From positions 1 to 64,000 of the forward strand of contig CALVUF010000001.1 of the NCBI GenBank assembly GCA_944363525.1: DNA of 64,000 nt, read 5' to 3'. Each line of letters starts with the position of its first letter. The stretch's first letter is position 1. The translations under genes were made by a program, and so were the position numbers. Shown piece after piece: positions 31,625 to 41,488 of the stretch. Below the pieces are notes generated by a model. That model searched no databases. It worked only from the letters and a program-made list of their open reading frames with translations, and was not told the origin of the DNA. The stretch is from an uncultured Bacilli bacterium (GTDB lineage: Bacteria; Bacillota_I; Bacilli_A; RFN20; CAG-826).

Positions 31625-34600
31625 TTATACGAAGTATGACAAAAATAGATTGAGGTCAAAAGAATCGTCGGCACAGGCGATTTTATAGTCGGTTTGTCGT
31701 TCAGCGTCCTTAGCTTTGTCTTGCTGCCCATTGGCAAATAGAAGGACCTTTTTGCTGGCCCAAACAAGTAAAGCCCGTGAATGCAGTTCGGGAATGTCGG
31801 CATCGATGAAGTCGGGATCGGGAATATTGGCCTTTAAAAGCATAGAGCAAATATTGCCGGCCATTTTCCCGCTTACTAATATCAAAGCTTGGCGCAAGGG
31901 CATTTCCAAAATATCGGATTGGAAGGTGATTGGCACGGCTGTATTGATTATTTCGCCATCGAGTGGCTTTAGTGCCTTTCCACGATATGGTGAAAGGAAA
32001 TCTAGCGCGAGTTTGCGGTTTAATTGTTCGTGATGGAGTTGATTTGCGTAGTTTTTCAAGCACGAATAGCAAGCGGAATCGCAATGGCATTTTTCCATTT
32101 TTGCACAGGCAAGTTCGATTATTTCGGGTAGCTTATCGGCTATTCGTTTAACGTTTCCGGCTCCGCCGGCCGCGGTATCGAAAAAGACGAAGCGAACATT
32201 GGACCCATATTCGGTGGCCGGTAAGCAGCAACCGGCAATATCGCTTTCTTCGATGTCTAATGCTTTAGCCGATGCGGCTAGCAAAGCGTAAAGAACAGAA
32301 TATTTTTTCGACTCCGCATCATCTCCGGTTAGATATCGGTTATTGAAGGCTAACTGAATAATGTCGGTGTTAAAGGAGTGAGTAAGTATCCTTCGTTCTA
32401 AAATCGTGCATTGACAATTCTTGCCATTCGCATCGCAATGCGATTTCACAACTGTTGGCGCGCCGGTGAGAATCGCATTTTTAACTTTCTTTTCTTTTAC
32501 CTGATCATTTTTACTCAAGGCGTATCCGCAACTTGGGCAGACATAGAAAGGATCGTTTTCGTTTGTCGTCACCATGATTTTGTCGTTTTCGGTCGTTATG
32601 ATAGTAATTTCCTCGTCGCCGATTGAAAATTGTTTAACCGAATCTTCACCGTGCTTGCCGCAATAGTAATAATCAGAAGTATATGACCTTTGCGGTTTAG
32701 TCAAATTGATTCTGGCGTTTTTCAAATGGGGGCCTGCAGGTTCTGCTTTCATGCCATTGGTTGGCTGGATAGAATCAAAAGCATTGATTGGATCGAGGGC
32801 ATGTCCACAATAACGGCAAGTGCGAATTTCCTCTTTGGTCAAGAAGAAGTTCGGACTGTGACATTCATGACAGAATACCAAATATCCATCAGATAGAGCG
32901 GCTTCGCCATGGCGATATATTGGTTTTATATAGCGAGACCGATATTGCTTTCCGTTGGCTATTACAGTGGCGCCAGGGGCGTAATCTCCTATTGCCCGTG
33001 ATAAATCGCGACTGAGCGTAATGTCTGGGTCATCGGTTTCCAATTCCACTGTGTCGATTGGGAACCCATATTTTGGCAGAATGTTTTTATCTACCAGAAA
33101 ATCTATGAATTTCTTGTGAACATAGGCTTGATATTTCGAATGGATTTTCTTCATGCTTTCGATATCAGCCATATCCATTTCCAAAGCCGCACTGGCCTTT
33201 TCTTGGTAAAGGCTTTTTAGGCTTTGCTCGTTAGCCAAGAATTCGTCTCTGGCTCCGGTCAGGGTTCCGCTATCGCCAAGCAACGCCTCAGTCCAACCAG
33301 ATTTAAATGAGGTGTCATAATCGGATATGTGGAATCGTTGTATGGCCTCGGCGTTGAAAGACCTTGCCAGCAAATTTACTAGGGAATTATATTTTTGACG
33401 AATAAGGTCGCAAAACTCCTCGTACATTTTTCCGTTGTTCTGAACAAAAAAATCCAAGAGAGTGATTTTTTCGTCATAACATTTTTCTCTAAGAAAATAG
33501 CCTATGACAACCGAGTTTACATGACGGTAAAGTATTTTTTCATTATCGGTTTTGACAATTGGCGGCTGTATTCGGCCTTCGATCATATCTAGCGGATTTT
33601 CGAAGTAATGGAAGTCGTGAGATGAAAGTTTGGCGTAGGTGAGTGCAAAAGCCGCCGAATCCTTTGAACGCCCAGCTCGTCCGGCCCTTTGAATATAGTT
33701 TGCCGGTGTCGGGGGAATATCTCTGAGGAACACGGTTTGCAACGAGCCTAAGTCAACGCCCATTTCGAAGGTGGTGGAACAGGATAGGGCATTTATTGCC
33801 CCGCTGGTGAAGGCGTTTTGGTAGTTGCTTCCGGTTTTTCGGCTAAGTTGGGCGGTATGTTCCTTTATGATTAACTTACGCGGATAATCTCCATGATAAA
33901 TTTGGTAATAGTAATTGTCTTTAAAAGAGTTTTCCGGGGATTCTATTGGGCGGAGGTGACCCGGGCAGTTTTTGACGTTGCACCGGCCATCTGAATCAAA
34001 GAGCGATATCTTGCCGCAGATGTCGCATTGGTACCATTTTGCCTCCTTCATTCCTTTTACGGCGATGGCGAATGCGCTGGTTGGCATGACAAACCCCTCT
34101 GATTTGCGTGCTGGGACTGCATGATACGGCCTTTGCTGATTGGTGAAATATTGGTCAAAGACGTAACCTAGGAAATCGTTCGCGGCGTTTGCATTGATCG
34201 AAAGCGCGTTCATAACCAAACGCGCTCTTTTGTTGGGATAGAATTCGTCGCTTTTTCCTTCTCGGTTTTGAGCCAAGAAACTTTTGACGTTTATCGAATT
34301 TTTCAGCGCTTTCTGTTTGACCATCGTGGCCTGAACTCCAGAACGGAACACATAATCAGAAGTAACGGGATCAAGTTTTTTGTCTTCCCATTGGACCGCC
34401 CCAGAACTGGGGAAAGAAAAAGCTAGTTCGGACAGTAAGTTATAAAGCCTTTCATCCGAGATAGAGATGCCGAACTTCTTTCTTATGTCCTGCATCATCT
34501 TGCCGTCTATGCCTAAGTATACATATTTGAAGATTCCCATTGGCTGGAGGAAGTTCTTACGGTCGGAGCCTACTAGTTGGTCTAGAAGGATCATCCACGC

Positions 34601-36832
34601 CATATTCATGGTGATGGCTTCGTCATCGGCGTTGGTGTAATCCTCGCCGATAGTTTCGACGAAGCTCCTTTTATCGATGAAAAATGCTGCTAATTGTTCG
34701 GCATGATAATCCAATGATGCATAATCAATTGGGTGTTTTATTAAATCGTCTCTAGCGGATTCTAGATATTTTGTTAGTTGTCGCCGAGCGATGATGGTGG
34801 TGTAGGTTTGATCTTCGTAGCAGGCAAAGTAAGCGGCGGCGCTTCTTGAGTCGGAGAAGCAAATAAACTGTTTCCCAATCTCAACGAGCCGCTTTTTGGT
34901 TCCACCGTCTTTAACCCGAATATCTCTTAAAACTGTTTTTGACGGCAAAGATTCAAAAAGCGCTTGGCCGAGGACTGAGGTTGCGCCGTCGAGGCCGACG
35001 TAAAAGCCAGCATATTTTCCTTTGGAGCAATGGGGGCAATTAGAGTTCTTCGAGTTTTCGATTTTAACCATGTCCGTTTCGGGGTGTCCGCATCGAGGCT
35101 TTCCATCATTGACTTCGCTGATGGCGCGACAATGTGGGCATAGCCAATATGTCTTTTGGTTTTTCGGCGGCAACGCTTCTTTTTGCTCGTCCTCTATTTC
35201 GAAATCGCCAGTCAAATCGACCGATTCAATTGAGTCGTCAGGATCGCTCTCCGTTTCGTCTTCGCCATCGACTATCCGATAATAACTGAAGGTTGATTCA
35301 TTGCTTGGCTGTCGGTATGCCGATTCTATTGGGAAATCCAATGTCTTTCTTCCTTCCCCATCGGACTTGATTCGACCCATGATCGCTAAATCGCCACAAC
35401 GGGTGCAACGACCGATTTCAAAGACGGAATCTCCGTTTTCATCTTGACTCTTTTTGTCGAGATAAAGCTTATGATGTTTCCCCAAAGATAAATACGCACC
35501 TTCTAAAGCTCGCACGAAAAAGTGATAGCGGACATCGATGAGAGGAAAACCTCCGTCGGTGGTTAAAGAGCATACTTGAAGAAAGTCGAATACTCTCTGT
35601 TCTGTTTCGCTCAATTCTTTGACTAAGCGGCTTATTTCGATAGGGTGTCGATAAACTGATCGCAGCCGGTGATATAGGTTGCTGACTGCACATAATTGGT
35701 AAAGATTTTCTTCGGGGGTAATAGCGTGATCATATTTTTGTCCGTGCTTAACGAAAATGCGTTCGTAGTCCTCGTGTTTGGCATCGACCAATTCTGACCA
35801 AATTTCCTCTGGGACGCACACGGATTTTTCTGTTTTTGTGTTTCGCCTTTCTCCATAGATAATGTCATCTGATTGAAACGGCGTAGAGGTCAGCGACGAA
35901 GCGAAGGCAGCAATGTCGGATTCTGATTCGCAGCGTTTTCCCAAGGTCGCGGAAGTTAAAATGAATTGAGGGTGGGAGGCGGTTCGGCCCAATAGCTTTT
36001 TATACAAAGCCGCCGACTCCATGCCAGCTGCTCCTCGGTAAACATGGGCTTCGTCAAGGATGACGAATTTCAAATCCGAGGTTTGAAAAATCCAATTGTC
36101 CGCCGGCCGGAGCAATAGATATTCCAACATGACATAGTTCGTGATCAGCAAGTGAGGCGGTTTTCTCTTAATCTGTTCGCGCGAGACCATCTCGTTTGGC
36201 AGTGGCCGCCGTAGTTCTTCATATTCGCTGTCGCTATGCTGCTGCTTATACAAGTCTCTTCCTTTTGATTCTTTTTCCTCGGTATCTCCGGTGTAGACGC
36301 CAAAACTGATATCCGGGTAATACATTAGGATTTCCCGGATGCGTTTGATTTGATCATTGGCAAGGGCGTTCATCGGGTATATGAGCAAAGCGTGAACGCC
36401 GTCTTTCAATTCGCCCTTGGCTTTTTCGCGCAACAATTCGTTTAGCAGCGGAAGAAAGAAGGATTCCGTTTTCCCTGAGCCGGTGCCGGTGGTTATGACC
36501 AGGCTTCGACCTTCGCTGGCTTTGACTAATGCGTTTTCTTGGTGTTTAAACAAACTGCGATGGATAGGCAATACCCGTCGATAATTTGTTGGTTTCCCTT
36601 TTTCTAAATCCGCGAATAACGGCGAGGCAATCCCTTCCTCAATTAGTTGGCTAAGCGATTTTCCTAGGAGGAACGAATCGCTAATTTCGACGTAAGGACC
36701 CCTGGTGATCTTCTCTTCTAATATAGAAGCGAATTGATCGTTAACACCTTTGTCTTTGGTGTGAAAAGATGTTTTCAAGTAGCGAATATAATCGCGCTTT
36801 ATTTTGTCGGCGGCTTTGATTGGGTTAAACAT
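31625..36832 (-). CDS. Very large DEAD/DEAH helicase with DUF1998 domain, Druantia DruE-like
   Basis: The 1735-aa helicase has a Q-motif-like FKHQENAL, Walker A GTGSGKTE (116-123), DEAH (260-263), TSAT, and the second RecA domain ending in YIQRAGRAGR. Many zinc-ribbon pairs (for example RCTRCGD, NCPHCSKG, YQCDICGK) lie between and after these. The C-terminal DUF1998 region contains FFDTAAGGAGN and the Cys cluster CHCDSACYSC. This size and layout match DruE of Druantia anti-phage systems better than the shorter MrfA or DISARM proteins. It follows a 930-aa gene of unknown fold with an 8-nt overlap, as in Druantia type III (DruH-DruE). Confidence 0.8.
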   Translation of the reverse strand: MFNPIKAADKIKRDYIRYLKTSFHTKDKGVNDQFASILEEKITRGPYVEISDSFLLGKSLSQLIEEGIASPLFADLEKGKPTNYRRVLPIHRSLFKHQENALVKASEGRSLVITTGTGSGKTESFFLPLLNELLREKAKGELKDGVHALLIYPMNALANDQIKRIREILMYYPDISFGVYTGDTEEKESKGRDLYKQQHSDSEYEELRRPLPNEMVSREQIKRKPPHLLITNYVMLEYLLLRPADNWIFQTSDLKFVILDEAHVYRGAAGMESAALYKKLLGRTASHPQFILTSATLGKRCESESDIAAFASSLTSTPFQSDDIIYGERRNTKTEKSVCVPEEIWSELVDAKHEDYERIFVKHGQKYDHAITPEENLYQLCAVSNLYHRLRSVYRHPIEISRLVKELSETEQRVFDFLQVCSLTTDGGFPLIDVRYHFFVRALEGAYLSLGKHHKLYLDKKSQDENGDSVFEIGRCTRCGDLAIMGRIKSDGEGRKTLDFPIESAYRQPSNESTFSYYRIVDGEDETESDPDDSIESVDLTGDFEIEDEQKEALPPKNQKTYWLCPHCRAISEVNDGKPRCGHPETDMVKIENSKNSNCPHCSKGKYAGFYVGLDGATSVLGQALFESLPSKTVLRDIRVKDGGTKKRLVEIGKQFICFSDSRSAAAYFACYEDQTYTTIIARRQLTKYLESARDDLIKHPIDYASLDYHAEQLAAFFIDKRSFVETIGEDYTNADDEAITMNMAWMILLDQLVGSDRKNFLQPMGIFKYVYLGIDGKMMQDIRKKFGISISDERLYNLLSELAFSFPSSGAVQWEDKKLDPVTSDYVFRSGVQATMVKQKALKNSINVKSFLAQNREGKSDEFYPNKRARLVMNALSINANAANDFLGYVFDQYFTNQQRPYHAVPARKSEGFVMPTSAFAIAVKGMKEAKWYQCDICGKISLFDSDGRCNVKNCPGHLRPIESPENSFKDNYYYQIYHGDYPRKLIIKEHTAQLSRKTGSNYQNAFTSGAINALSCSTTFEMGVDLGSLQTVFLRDIPPTPANYIQRAGRAGRSKDSAAFALTYAKLSSHDFHYFENPLDMIEGRIQPPIVKTDNEKILYRHVNSVVIGYFLREKCYDEKITLLDFFVQNNGKMYEEFCDLIRQKYNSLVNLLARSFNAEAIQRFHISDYDTSFKSGWTEALLGDSGTLTGARDEFLANEQSLKSLYQEKASAALEMDMADIESMKKIHSKYQAYVHKKFIDFLVDKNILPKYGFPIDTVELETDDPDITLSRDLSRAIGDYAPGATVIANGKQYRSRYIKPIYRHGEAALSDGYLVFCHECHSPNFFLTKEEIRTCRYCGHALDPINAFDSIQPTNGMKAEPAGPHLKNARINLTKPQRSYTSDYYYCGKHGEDSVKQFSIGDEEITIITTENDKIMVTTNENDPFYVCPSCGYALSKNDQVKEKKVKNAILTGAPTVVKSHCDANGKNCQCTILERRILTHSFNTDIIQLAFNNRYLTGDDAESKKYSVLYALLAASAKALDIEESDIAGCCLPATEYGSNVRFVFFDTAAGGAGNVKRIADKLPEIIELACAKMEKCHCDSACYSCLKNYANQLHHEQLNRKLALDFLSPYRGKALKPLDGEIINTAVPITFQSDILEMPLRQALILVSGKMAGNICSMLLKANIPDPDFIDADIPELHSRALLVWASKKVLLFANGQQDKAKDAERQTDYKIACADDSFDLNLFLSYFV

Positions 36833-39617
36833 TCGCTTGCCTCTTCATATAAATGGATTTCAGCTCATCGCCATTGGAGCTTGCGATAAGGGTTAGATTT
36901 TTGCTGTCGAAGGAGAGAGGATCGAATTGATCGTTGTAGATGGCTCGTATTTTGTTGTCGTAGAAAGCGAAAAATCCGTCGATAGCTTTTTTAATTCCGG
37001 GGTTAGCATGGATTTTGCAGCTGAAATAGAGGATTTCATCACTTTCGGAATCGAATTTAATGTCGGTCAAGACCTGCCCTTTAACTTTTTTCTTGCAGAT
37101 CTTCTCCAGTTCGATTCGACCGCCATAGTTTTCAACGGCCTTTCGGTCGGGGTTGCCGAATTTTAAATTTTCGCTTTCGGCTAAGACGGTTTGCTGCCCA
37201 TCGGGCTTCTTGCATACCAATTTGAGGTTGTAGATACCGATTGTCAGGTGAATGGCGGCGTTTTCAGGTTTAATATCGTATCGCTTGGCATCCGTTATTT
37301 CGTCACGCCCAAGGATTTCTTCGACTTCTAACCAGAAATCCGAGTAATTGGGACCTTGATAGTTGCCAATAAGGTTTACTGAAAGAAGGTCCTCTTGTTC
37401 ATTATAATCGTAGAGAGCTTCGGGGTCGGCGCTTCTCAGGTATGGCTTGTCGGTTAAATCGAAGAGGCGATATTGTGTTCCGTCATTTTCGAAAGCGACG
37501 ACTGGCAGCCTATCATTTTTAAGCAAAGCCCCTTTTGTTTGTTTCGATAAAACATATTTACCAATCAAGTAATCATTATCGTTTCTATTGGATTTTTCGA
37601 CCTCGACGTCCCCAACCTTCACGCATTTAATGGAAAGCGGGGTATCTATATGGAGAACGTCGTTGCTTTGGAATTTCTCGTCGAAAATCGGATCGTTTTC
37701 CGGTTGGCATTTGCATTCCCGCTCATTGATGCCCCATCGGAAATAGTTAAGTCTAAGGCGAAATTGACGTTCCCAAATATCGAAAGTTTCTTCGATTTGG
37801 TTTGTCGAAATTACGTCTGAATAGATTGCGTGATTGATTCGAACTTCGAATCGAGCGAGTCCATTGACTAGGTAAATTCGCGGATTTTCTATAATCTCGG
37901 CATCGTCGCAACAGGCGAATCTTTGAATGAATCGGGTCTTGTTGTTTTGATGGTCGAAGATGCTGATGGTCAAAGCCATGAATTCTTTGTCGGCATTTGG
38001 GATTTCCGAAATGAGCTCACTGAGTTTTACGAGGATGGTGCTGCCGGTTATAGGGAAGCATGCTAACGGCCGGCTAAAGAGATTGGCGTGGTCACTCGAT
38101 ATGTTCAGCACGCAAGCTTGTTGACTGATTAACTCGTCGGTTCTGATGATTAAATCACCAAGATGACGCGTGACCGAATATGTATTGCCATCATTTCCAA
38201 TATATTCCAAAGCCGCAAGATCTTCTTTGTCTTCATCGATATATTGGAAGTGAATATCACTAGACATTTCGCCGGCAATTACGCGGTGGCCGTTATATGA
38301 AATGCGTTCGCCGTTTCGGAAATCGGTTTCGAAGAATGTCTCTTCTCTTCTGCTTATGTGTTGTTGGCCTATTTGATGGTAGTTGGTTTCAGGATTGAAC
38401 TTGGCGGGGCAGTAAATTCTGATGTGGCTGGGTCGGATGAAGCTGTCAAGAATTTCAGTATCGTTCCGAAATATTAAATAATCACGATAAAGTCTTTCCT
38501 TCGTGTCGAGGAAAGGAGGACGGTCATCAAAAGAAAGTGTTAGTTGGAAACCGATTCGGTGGTTGCAGTGCCGCAGGTAACTTTCAATCGGAATGTATAT
38601 CTCTTTTAAGGCATGACGGAATCCCTCGTTTTCGCAATCGAATTCTTTAAAACTTATTTTGATTGGCTCGAAACCGTTGCGATCGTCTACCCAAAGACGG
38701 ACTTTTGCCTTTTGATATGCTTGACAATCGGAGGCGTAAAGCCGAATTCGCGGGATATAAATACAGAGTGTGCCATTAGTATCGAGGACGTATTTTGGCC
38801 GGATGTTTTGGATAGAGTCGACTGTTTCTTTCGGGCGTTCAATGTGATAAGCATTGGTTTGCGATCGGATAACTAGTTTCTTGATGGTTGCGTTACAGAG
38901 CTCTTTTAAATAACTTTCTGATCCATCATCGACTTTGTTGTAATAAATGCGATCGATATTTCCTAATATTCGGAAAAGTAGATTGGCGGCGCGCCGTTTA
39001 TCTTCTTTAAACGCGTGCCGCAAGCCGCTACGAATCGCGTATTTTGTGGAGTCAAACTCGTATGGTGACAGGTCGTCGTCTAAATCTCCTGACAATACGG
39101 ATGAAAGGGAGTCGATGATTGATTCGCAAAGCTTTTTGTCTCCTTCGGTGCCAGCAAAAAGGAACCCGAACGTGTTTGCGTCGCAATATAAATGCCAAGC
39201 CAATTCTATGAAAGCTTCGATCGATGTTTTCGGGGCATAGGATAAAAATTGAAATACCGAGGCGTAATTCCGTTTCGTTTCGGAAGCGAAGACTACCCCG
39301 TTGTAAAGTTTTGGCAGATAACCTAATGTTCGTCGTCGCTCATTGCTGACTTCTTTATTGGTTTTGGTTTTGATTAGTTGCCAAAATTTGTTACCCCAAT
39401 CGCCATCGAATTGCTTGCAAAATTGGATTATGTATATGGCTGCCTCTTTTTGTTGTTGGATGTTCCAGCTGGTGGAGCTTGAGCAAAGATTGCTAAAATT
39501 CAGGCGCAATTCTTCCGTTTCTTCAGCAGTGAAGATTATGTCGCCTGGCAAATCGCCATTTTTATACCGTTCGAATGCAAGGTCGATTTTGCGTTTCAGA
39601 TTCGCTGAAAGGTCCAT
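36825..39617 (-). CDS. Large protein of unknown fold, Druantia DruH-like by position
   Basis: The 930-aa protein has a helical N-terminal third (residues about 1-270) and a long beta-rich remainder with repeated sandwich-like strands (RLYASDCQAYQKAKVRLWVD, FDIWERQFRLRLNYFRWGIN, LTIGIYNLKLVCKKPDG). There is no ATPase or nuclease motif. It overlaps the DruE-like gene by 8 nt and lies directly upstream, which is the position, size class and lack of known domains expected of DruH. The match rests on context, not on a sequence search. Confidence 0.6.
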   Translation of the reverse strand: MDLSANLKRKIDLAFERYKNGDLPGDIIFTAEETEELRLNFSNLCSSSTSWNIQQQKEAAIYIIQFCKQFDGDWGNKFWQLIKTKTNKEVSNERRRTLGYLPKLYNGVVFASETKRNYASVFQFLSYAPKTSIEAFIELAWHLYCDANTFGFLFAGTEGDKKLCESIIDSLSSVLSGDLDDDLSPYEFDSTKYAIRSGLRHAFKEDKRRAANLLFRILGNIDRIYYNKVDDGSESYLKELCNATIKKLVIRSQTNAYHIERPKETVDSIQNIRPKYVLDTNGTLCIYIPRIRLYASDCQAYQKAKVRLWVDDRNGFEPIKISFKEFDCENEGFRHALKEIYIPIESYLRHCNHRIGFQLTLSFDDRPPFLDTKERLYRDYLIFRNDTEILDSFIRPSHIRIYCPAKFNPETNYHQIGQQHISRREETFFETDFRNGERISYNGHRVIAGEMSSDIHFQYIDEDKEDLAALEYIGNDGNTYSVTRHLGDLIIRTDELISQQACVLNISSDHANLFSRPLACFPITGSTILVKLSELISEIPNADKEFMALTISIFDHQNNKTRFIQRFACCDDAEIIENPRIYLVNGLARFEVRINHAIYSDVISTNQIEETFDIWERQFRLRLNYFRWGINERECKCQPENDPIFDEKFQSNDVLHIDTPLSIKCVKVGDVEVEKSNRNDNDYLIGKYVLSKQTKGALLKNDRLPVVAFENDGTQYRLFDLTDKPYLRSADPEALYDYNEQEDLLSVNLIGNYQGPNYSDFWLEVEEILGRDEITDAKRYDIKPENAAIHLTIGIYNLKLVCKKPDGQQTVLAESENLKFGNPDRKAVENYGGRIELEKICKKKVKGQVLTDIKFDSESDEILYFSCKIHANPGIKKAIDGFFAFYDNKIRAIYNDQFDPLSFDSKNLTLIASSNGDELKSIYMKRQANV

Positions 39618-39663
39618 TGCTCAATGATACACGTTAATCCGGTTTTGCCTAGGTAGCACGATT

Positions 39664-40245
39664 CTATTTGATTGACTTAGCAATGATATTCAGCCACTGA
39701 TTGTTTCTATTCTGGACATCATCGGTGATCATGGCATCGACTAGCTTGAGATGGGCTTGAGCAAGAAAGGGTTCGATGGTCTTTTCGGTCATATCGGTGT
39801 AGTAACGGCCATCCCGGGTTCCTTCGTATACGCCATATTTGAAGGAGGCGTATAAGAACCCTTTCTTGGTCAAGGCCATCCGGCACTTGGATAAGACATT
39901 GGTTAGTTTGATGGAAGGGATATGGAGCAAGGAGGCCGAGGCGAAGATGAAGTCGAATTCTTCGGTATAGTCCAATTGCTTGATATCCTGCTGGATTAGG
40001 TGGGGCAATCCGATAGTTTGGCCGTGCCTGATGAATTCGGGGCAGCTATCGAGGGAATAGACGTCATAGCCAAGGCTTAGGAAATAGAGGGAATCCCGTC
40101 CGGATCCAAAGCCGAGGTCCAATACCTTCTTGGCTTTCTGCATGTAGGGCTCTGCGAAAAGGTAGATTGCGGTCATGTCGCTGTCTTTGGTCTTGGCGAT
40201 GTATTCCGAACTATGGTTAGTGTAGTAATCGGTTATCTTGTCCAT
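39664..40245 (-). CDS. Class I SAM-dependent methyltransferase
   Basis: The 193-aa protein has the Rossmann methyltransferase motifs: VLDLGFGSGR (41-50), an acidic end of strand 2 (VYSLDSCPEF) and DFIFASASLLHI (motif IV-like). It lacks DNA methyltransferase signatures (NPPY or PC motif), so a small-molecule, RNA or protein substrate is more likely. It overlaps the HNH gene upstream by 13 nt and precedes the DruH-like gene by 46 nt, so it belongs to the same operon. Confidence 0.85.
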   Translation of the reverse strand: MDKITDYYTNHSSEYIAKTKDSDMTAIYLFAEPYMQKAKKVLDLGFGSGRDSLYFLSLGYDVYSLDSCPEFIRHGQTIGLPHLIQQDIKQLDYTEEFDFIFASASLLHIPSIKLTNVLSKCRMALTKKGFLYASFKYGVYEGTRDGRYYTDMTEKTIEPFLAQAHLKLVDAMITDDVQNRNNQWLNIIAKSIK

Positions 40246-41180
40246 AATGTGAAGCCATTTCTTAGGGCTGAGTCATAGGATAAGACGAGGTTATGCTCAT
40301 GATTGGGCACGAATAGCCTGCGGTTCCGCAGCACGATCTTGCCCAAGAAGGGTTTGGGGGCTAACTTGTCTTTCTTATGGGCGTTGCAATCATGGCAAGC
40401 CAAGACGAAGTTCCAGTCCTGATTGTCCTTGACGAAGGACCAGGGAACGAAGTGATCGACCTCGATTCGCGATAGGGGTTTGCCACAGTAGAAGCAGACC
40501 CTGGGCTCACCTTTGCTAAGCAACTCATCCCTAAACTTATTGAGGGCGATCCGTTCGGGTTCTTCGTCTAGCTTGGAAGAGAGGTTAGCGATCTTCTCGT
40601 GCCTTATATCCAATATGTTTTCGGTCCATCTGATCCAGGCATAGAAGTTTATTTTCTCCAAGGCGTCCTTATAGTCGCAAAGGAACTTATAGGACTCAGG
40701 AGTGAAGAAGATGACCCTTTTGTTATTGTCATAGCCATAGATGGTGTTATTGAAGTCATCATAGAGGGCATATATGACGTCTTTGGTTATCTGATTCTTG
40801 GTGGCTTGGAGGTATTTGTTTCTTATGTTGTTATCCAAGACATCGAAGTCGACGCCTTTGAGCAAGGGATCGACGGTCAGTTTATCGGCCTCGACCACCA
40901 TGGTGTTGTTTCTTCCATTCACGATCTGGGGGATATCGTATTTGGCCGAGAGGTTCCAATAGATCCGGGAGAACGATTCCGCTAGATATTCATAGGGTAA
41001 AGCGATCATCTCCTCATAGTCATAGGCATTGAACAGGTTATCGAGGATGCATTTAAAGAACACATACTTATACGAGGTCACCTTCCGGGCATTGGAGTTA
41101 AGGCAATGCATGATGTCATTCATATAGAAATGACCGGGGGAAGGGATGATGATGGGGCCGTAAGTGGGGTGAGCGGGCAT
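40233..41180 (-). CDS. HNH endonuclease
   Basis: The 315-aa protein has a helical N-terminal region and a C-terminal HNH domain with structural zinc: CFYCGKP (C229, C232), the catalytic EVDHFVPW (D242, H243) and LACHDCNAHKKDKL (C262, C265, H268). It is the first gene of the minus-strand operon that continues with the methyltransferase and the Druantia-like pair. It may cut invading DNA. A later ATG (MNDIMHCL, residue 20) is an alternative start. Confidence 0.85.
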   Translation of the reverse strand: MPAHPTYGPIIIPSPGHFYMNDIMHCLNSNARKVTSYKYVFFKCILDNLFNAYDYEEMIALPYEYLAESFSRIYWNLSAKYDIPQIVNGRNNTMVVEADKLTVDPLLKGVDFDVLDNNIRNKYLQATKNQITKDVIYALYDDFNNTIYGYDNNKRVIFFTPESYKFLCDYKDALEKINFYAWIRWTENILDIRHEKIANLSSKLDEEPERIALNKFRDELLSKGEPRVCFYCGKPLSRIEVDHFVPWSFVKDNQDWNFVLACHDCNAHKKDKLAPKPFLGKIVLRNRRLFVPNHEHNLVLSYDSALRNGFTLWTR

Positions 41181-41488
41181 AGATGAATTGTATAACGGGA
41201 TTAGGCCGAGGAGAATGCTTATGTCCTATAACGCTTAACTTTTCCTGAAGATTGGCTAGGTGATTTGTCAAGCTCTTTTGCCGTATCTTCAATCACAGGT
41301 AGATCTTTTTGACAAGACCGCAAGCAAATCCTTGGAGTAAAGCCCGTAGTCAAAATAGCAAACAACGCGAACTGAATTGATTCGTTATTTATGTCGGCAA
41401 ATGAGTTCGAGGCAATGAAGCAATTGAACAAGGATAATTGGCCTTTGACAATCAGCTGGCTTCTTAATATTTGAGCTCTAATACTGCT
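41181..41488. other. 308-nt stretch without a convincing gene
   Basis: A minus frame at 41219-41431 (70 aa, SFADINNESIQFALFAIL) has no ribosome binding site and no recognisable domain. I see no terminator or repeat here. Confidence 0.4.

Noticed and set aside
31625-36832. DISARM (DrmA/DrmB) system
   Set aside because: The helicase and DUF1998 parts are in one very large protein and no DISARM DNA methyltransferase or DrmC gene is present; the adjacent PLD gene is on the other strand and separated by other genes.
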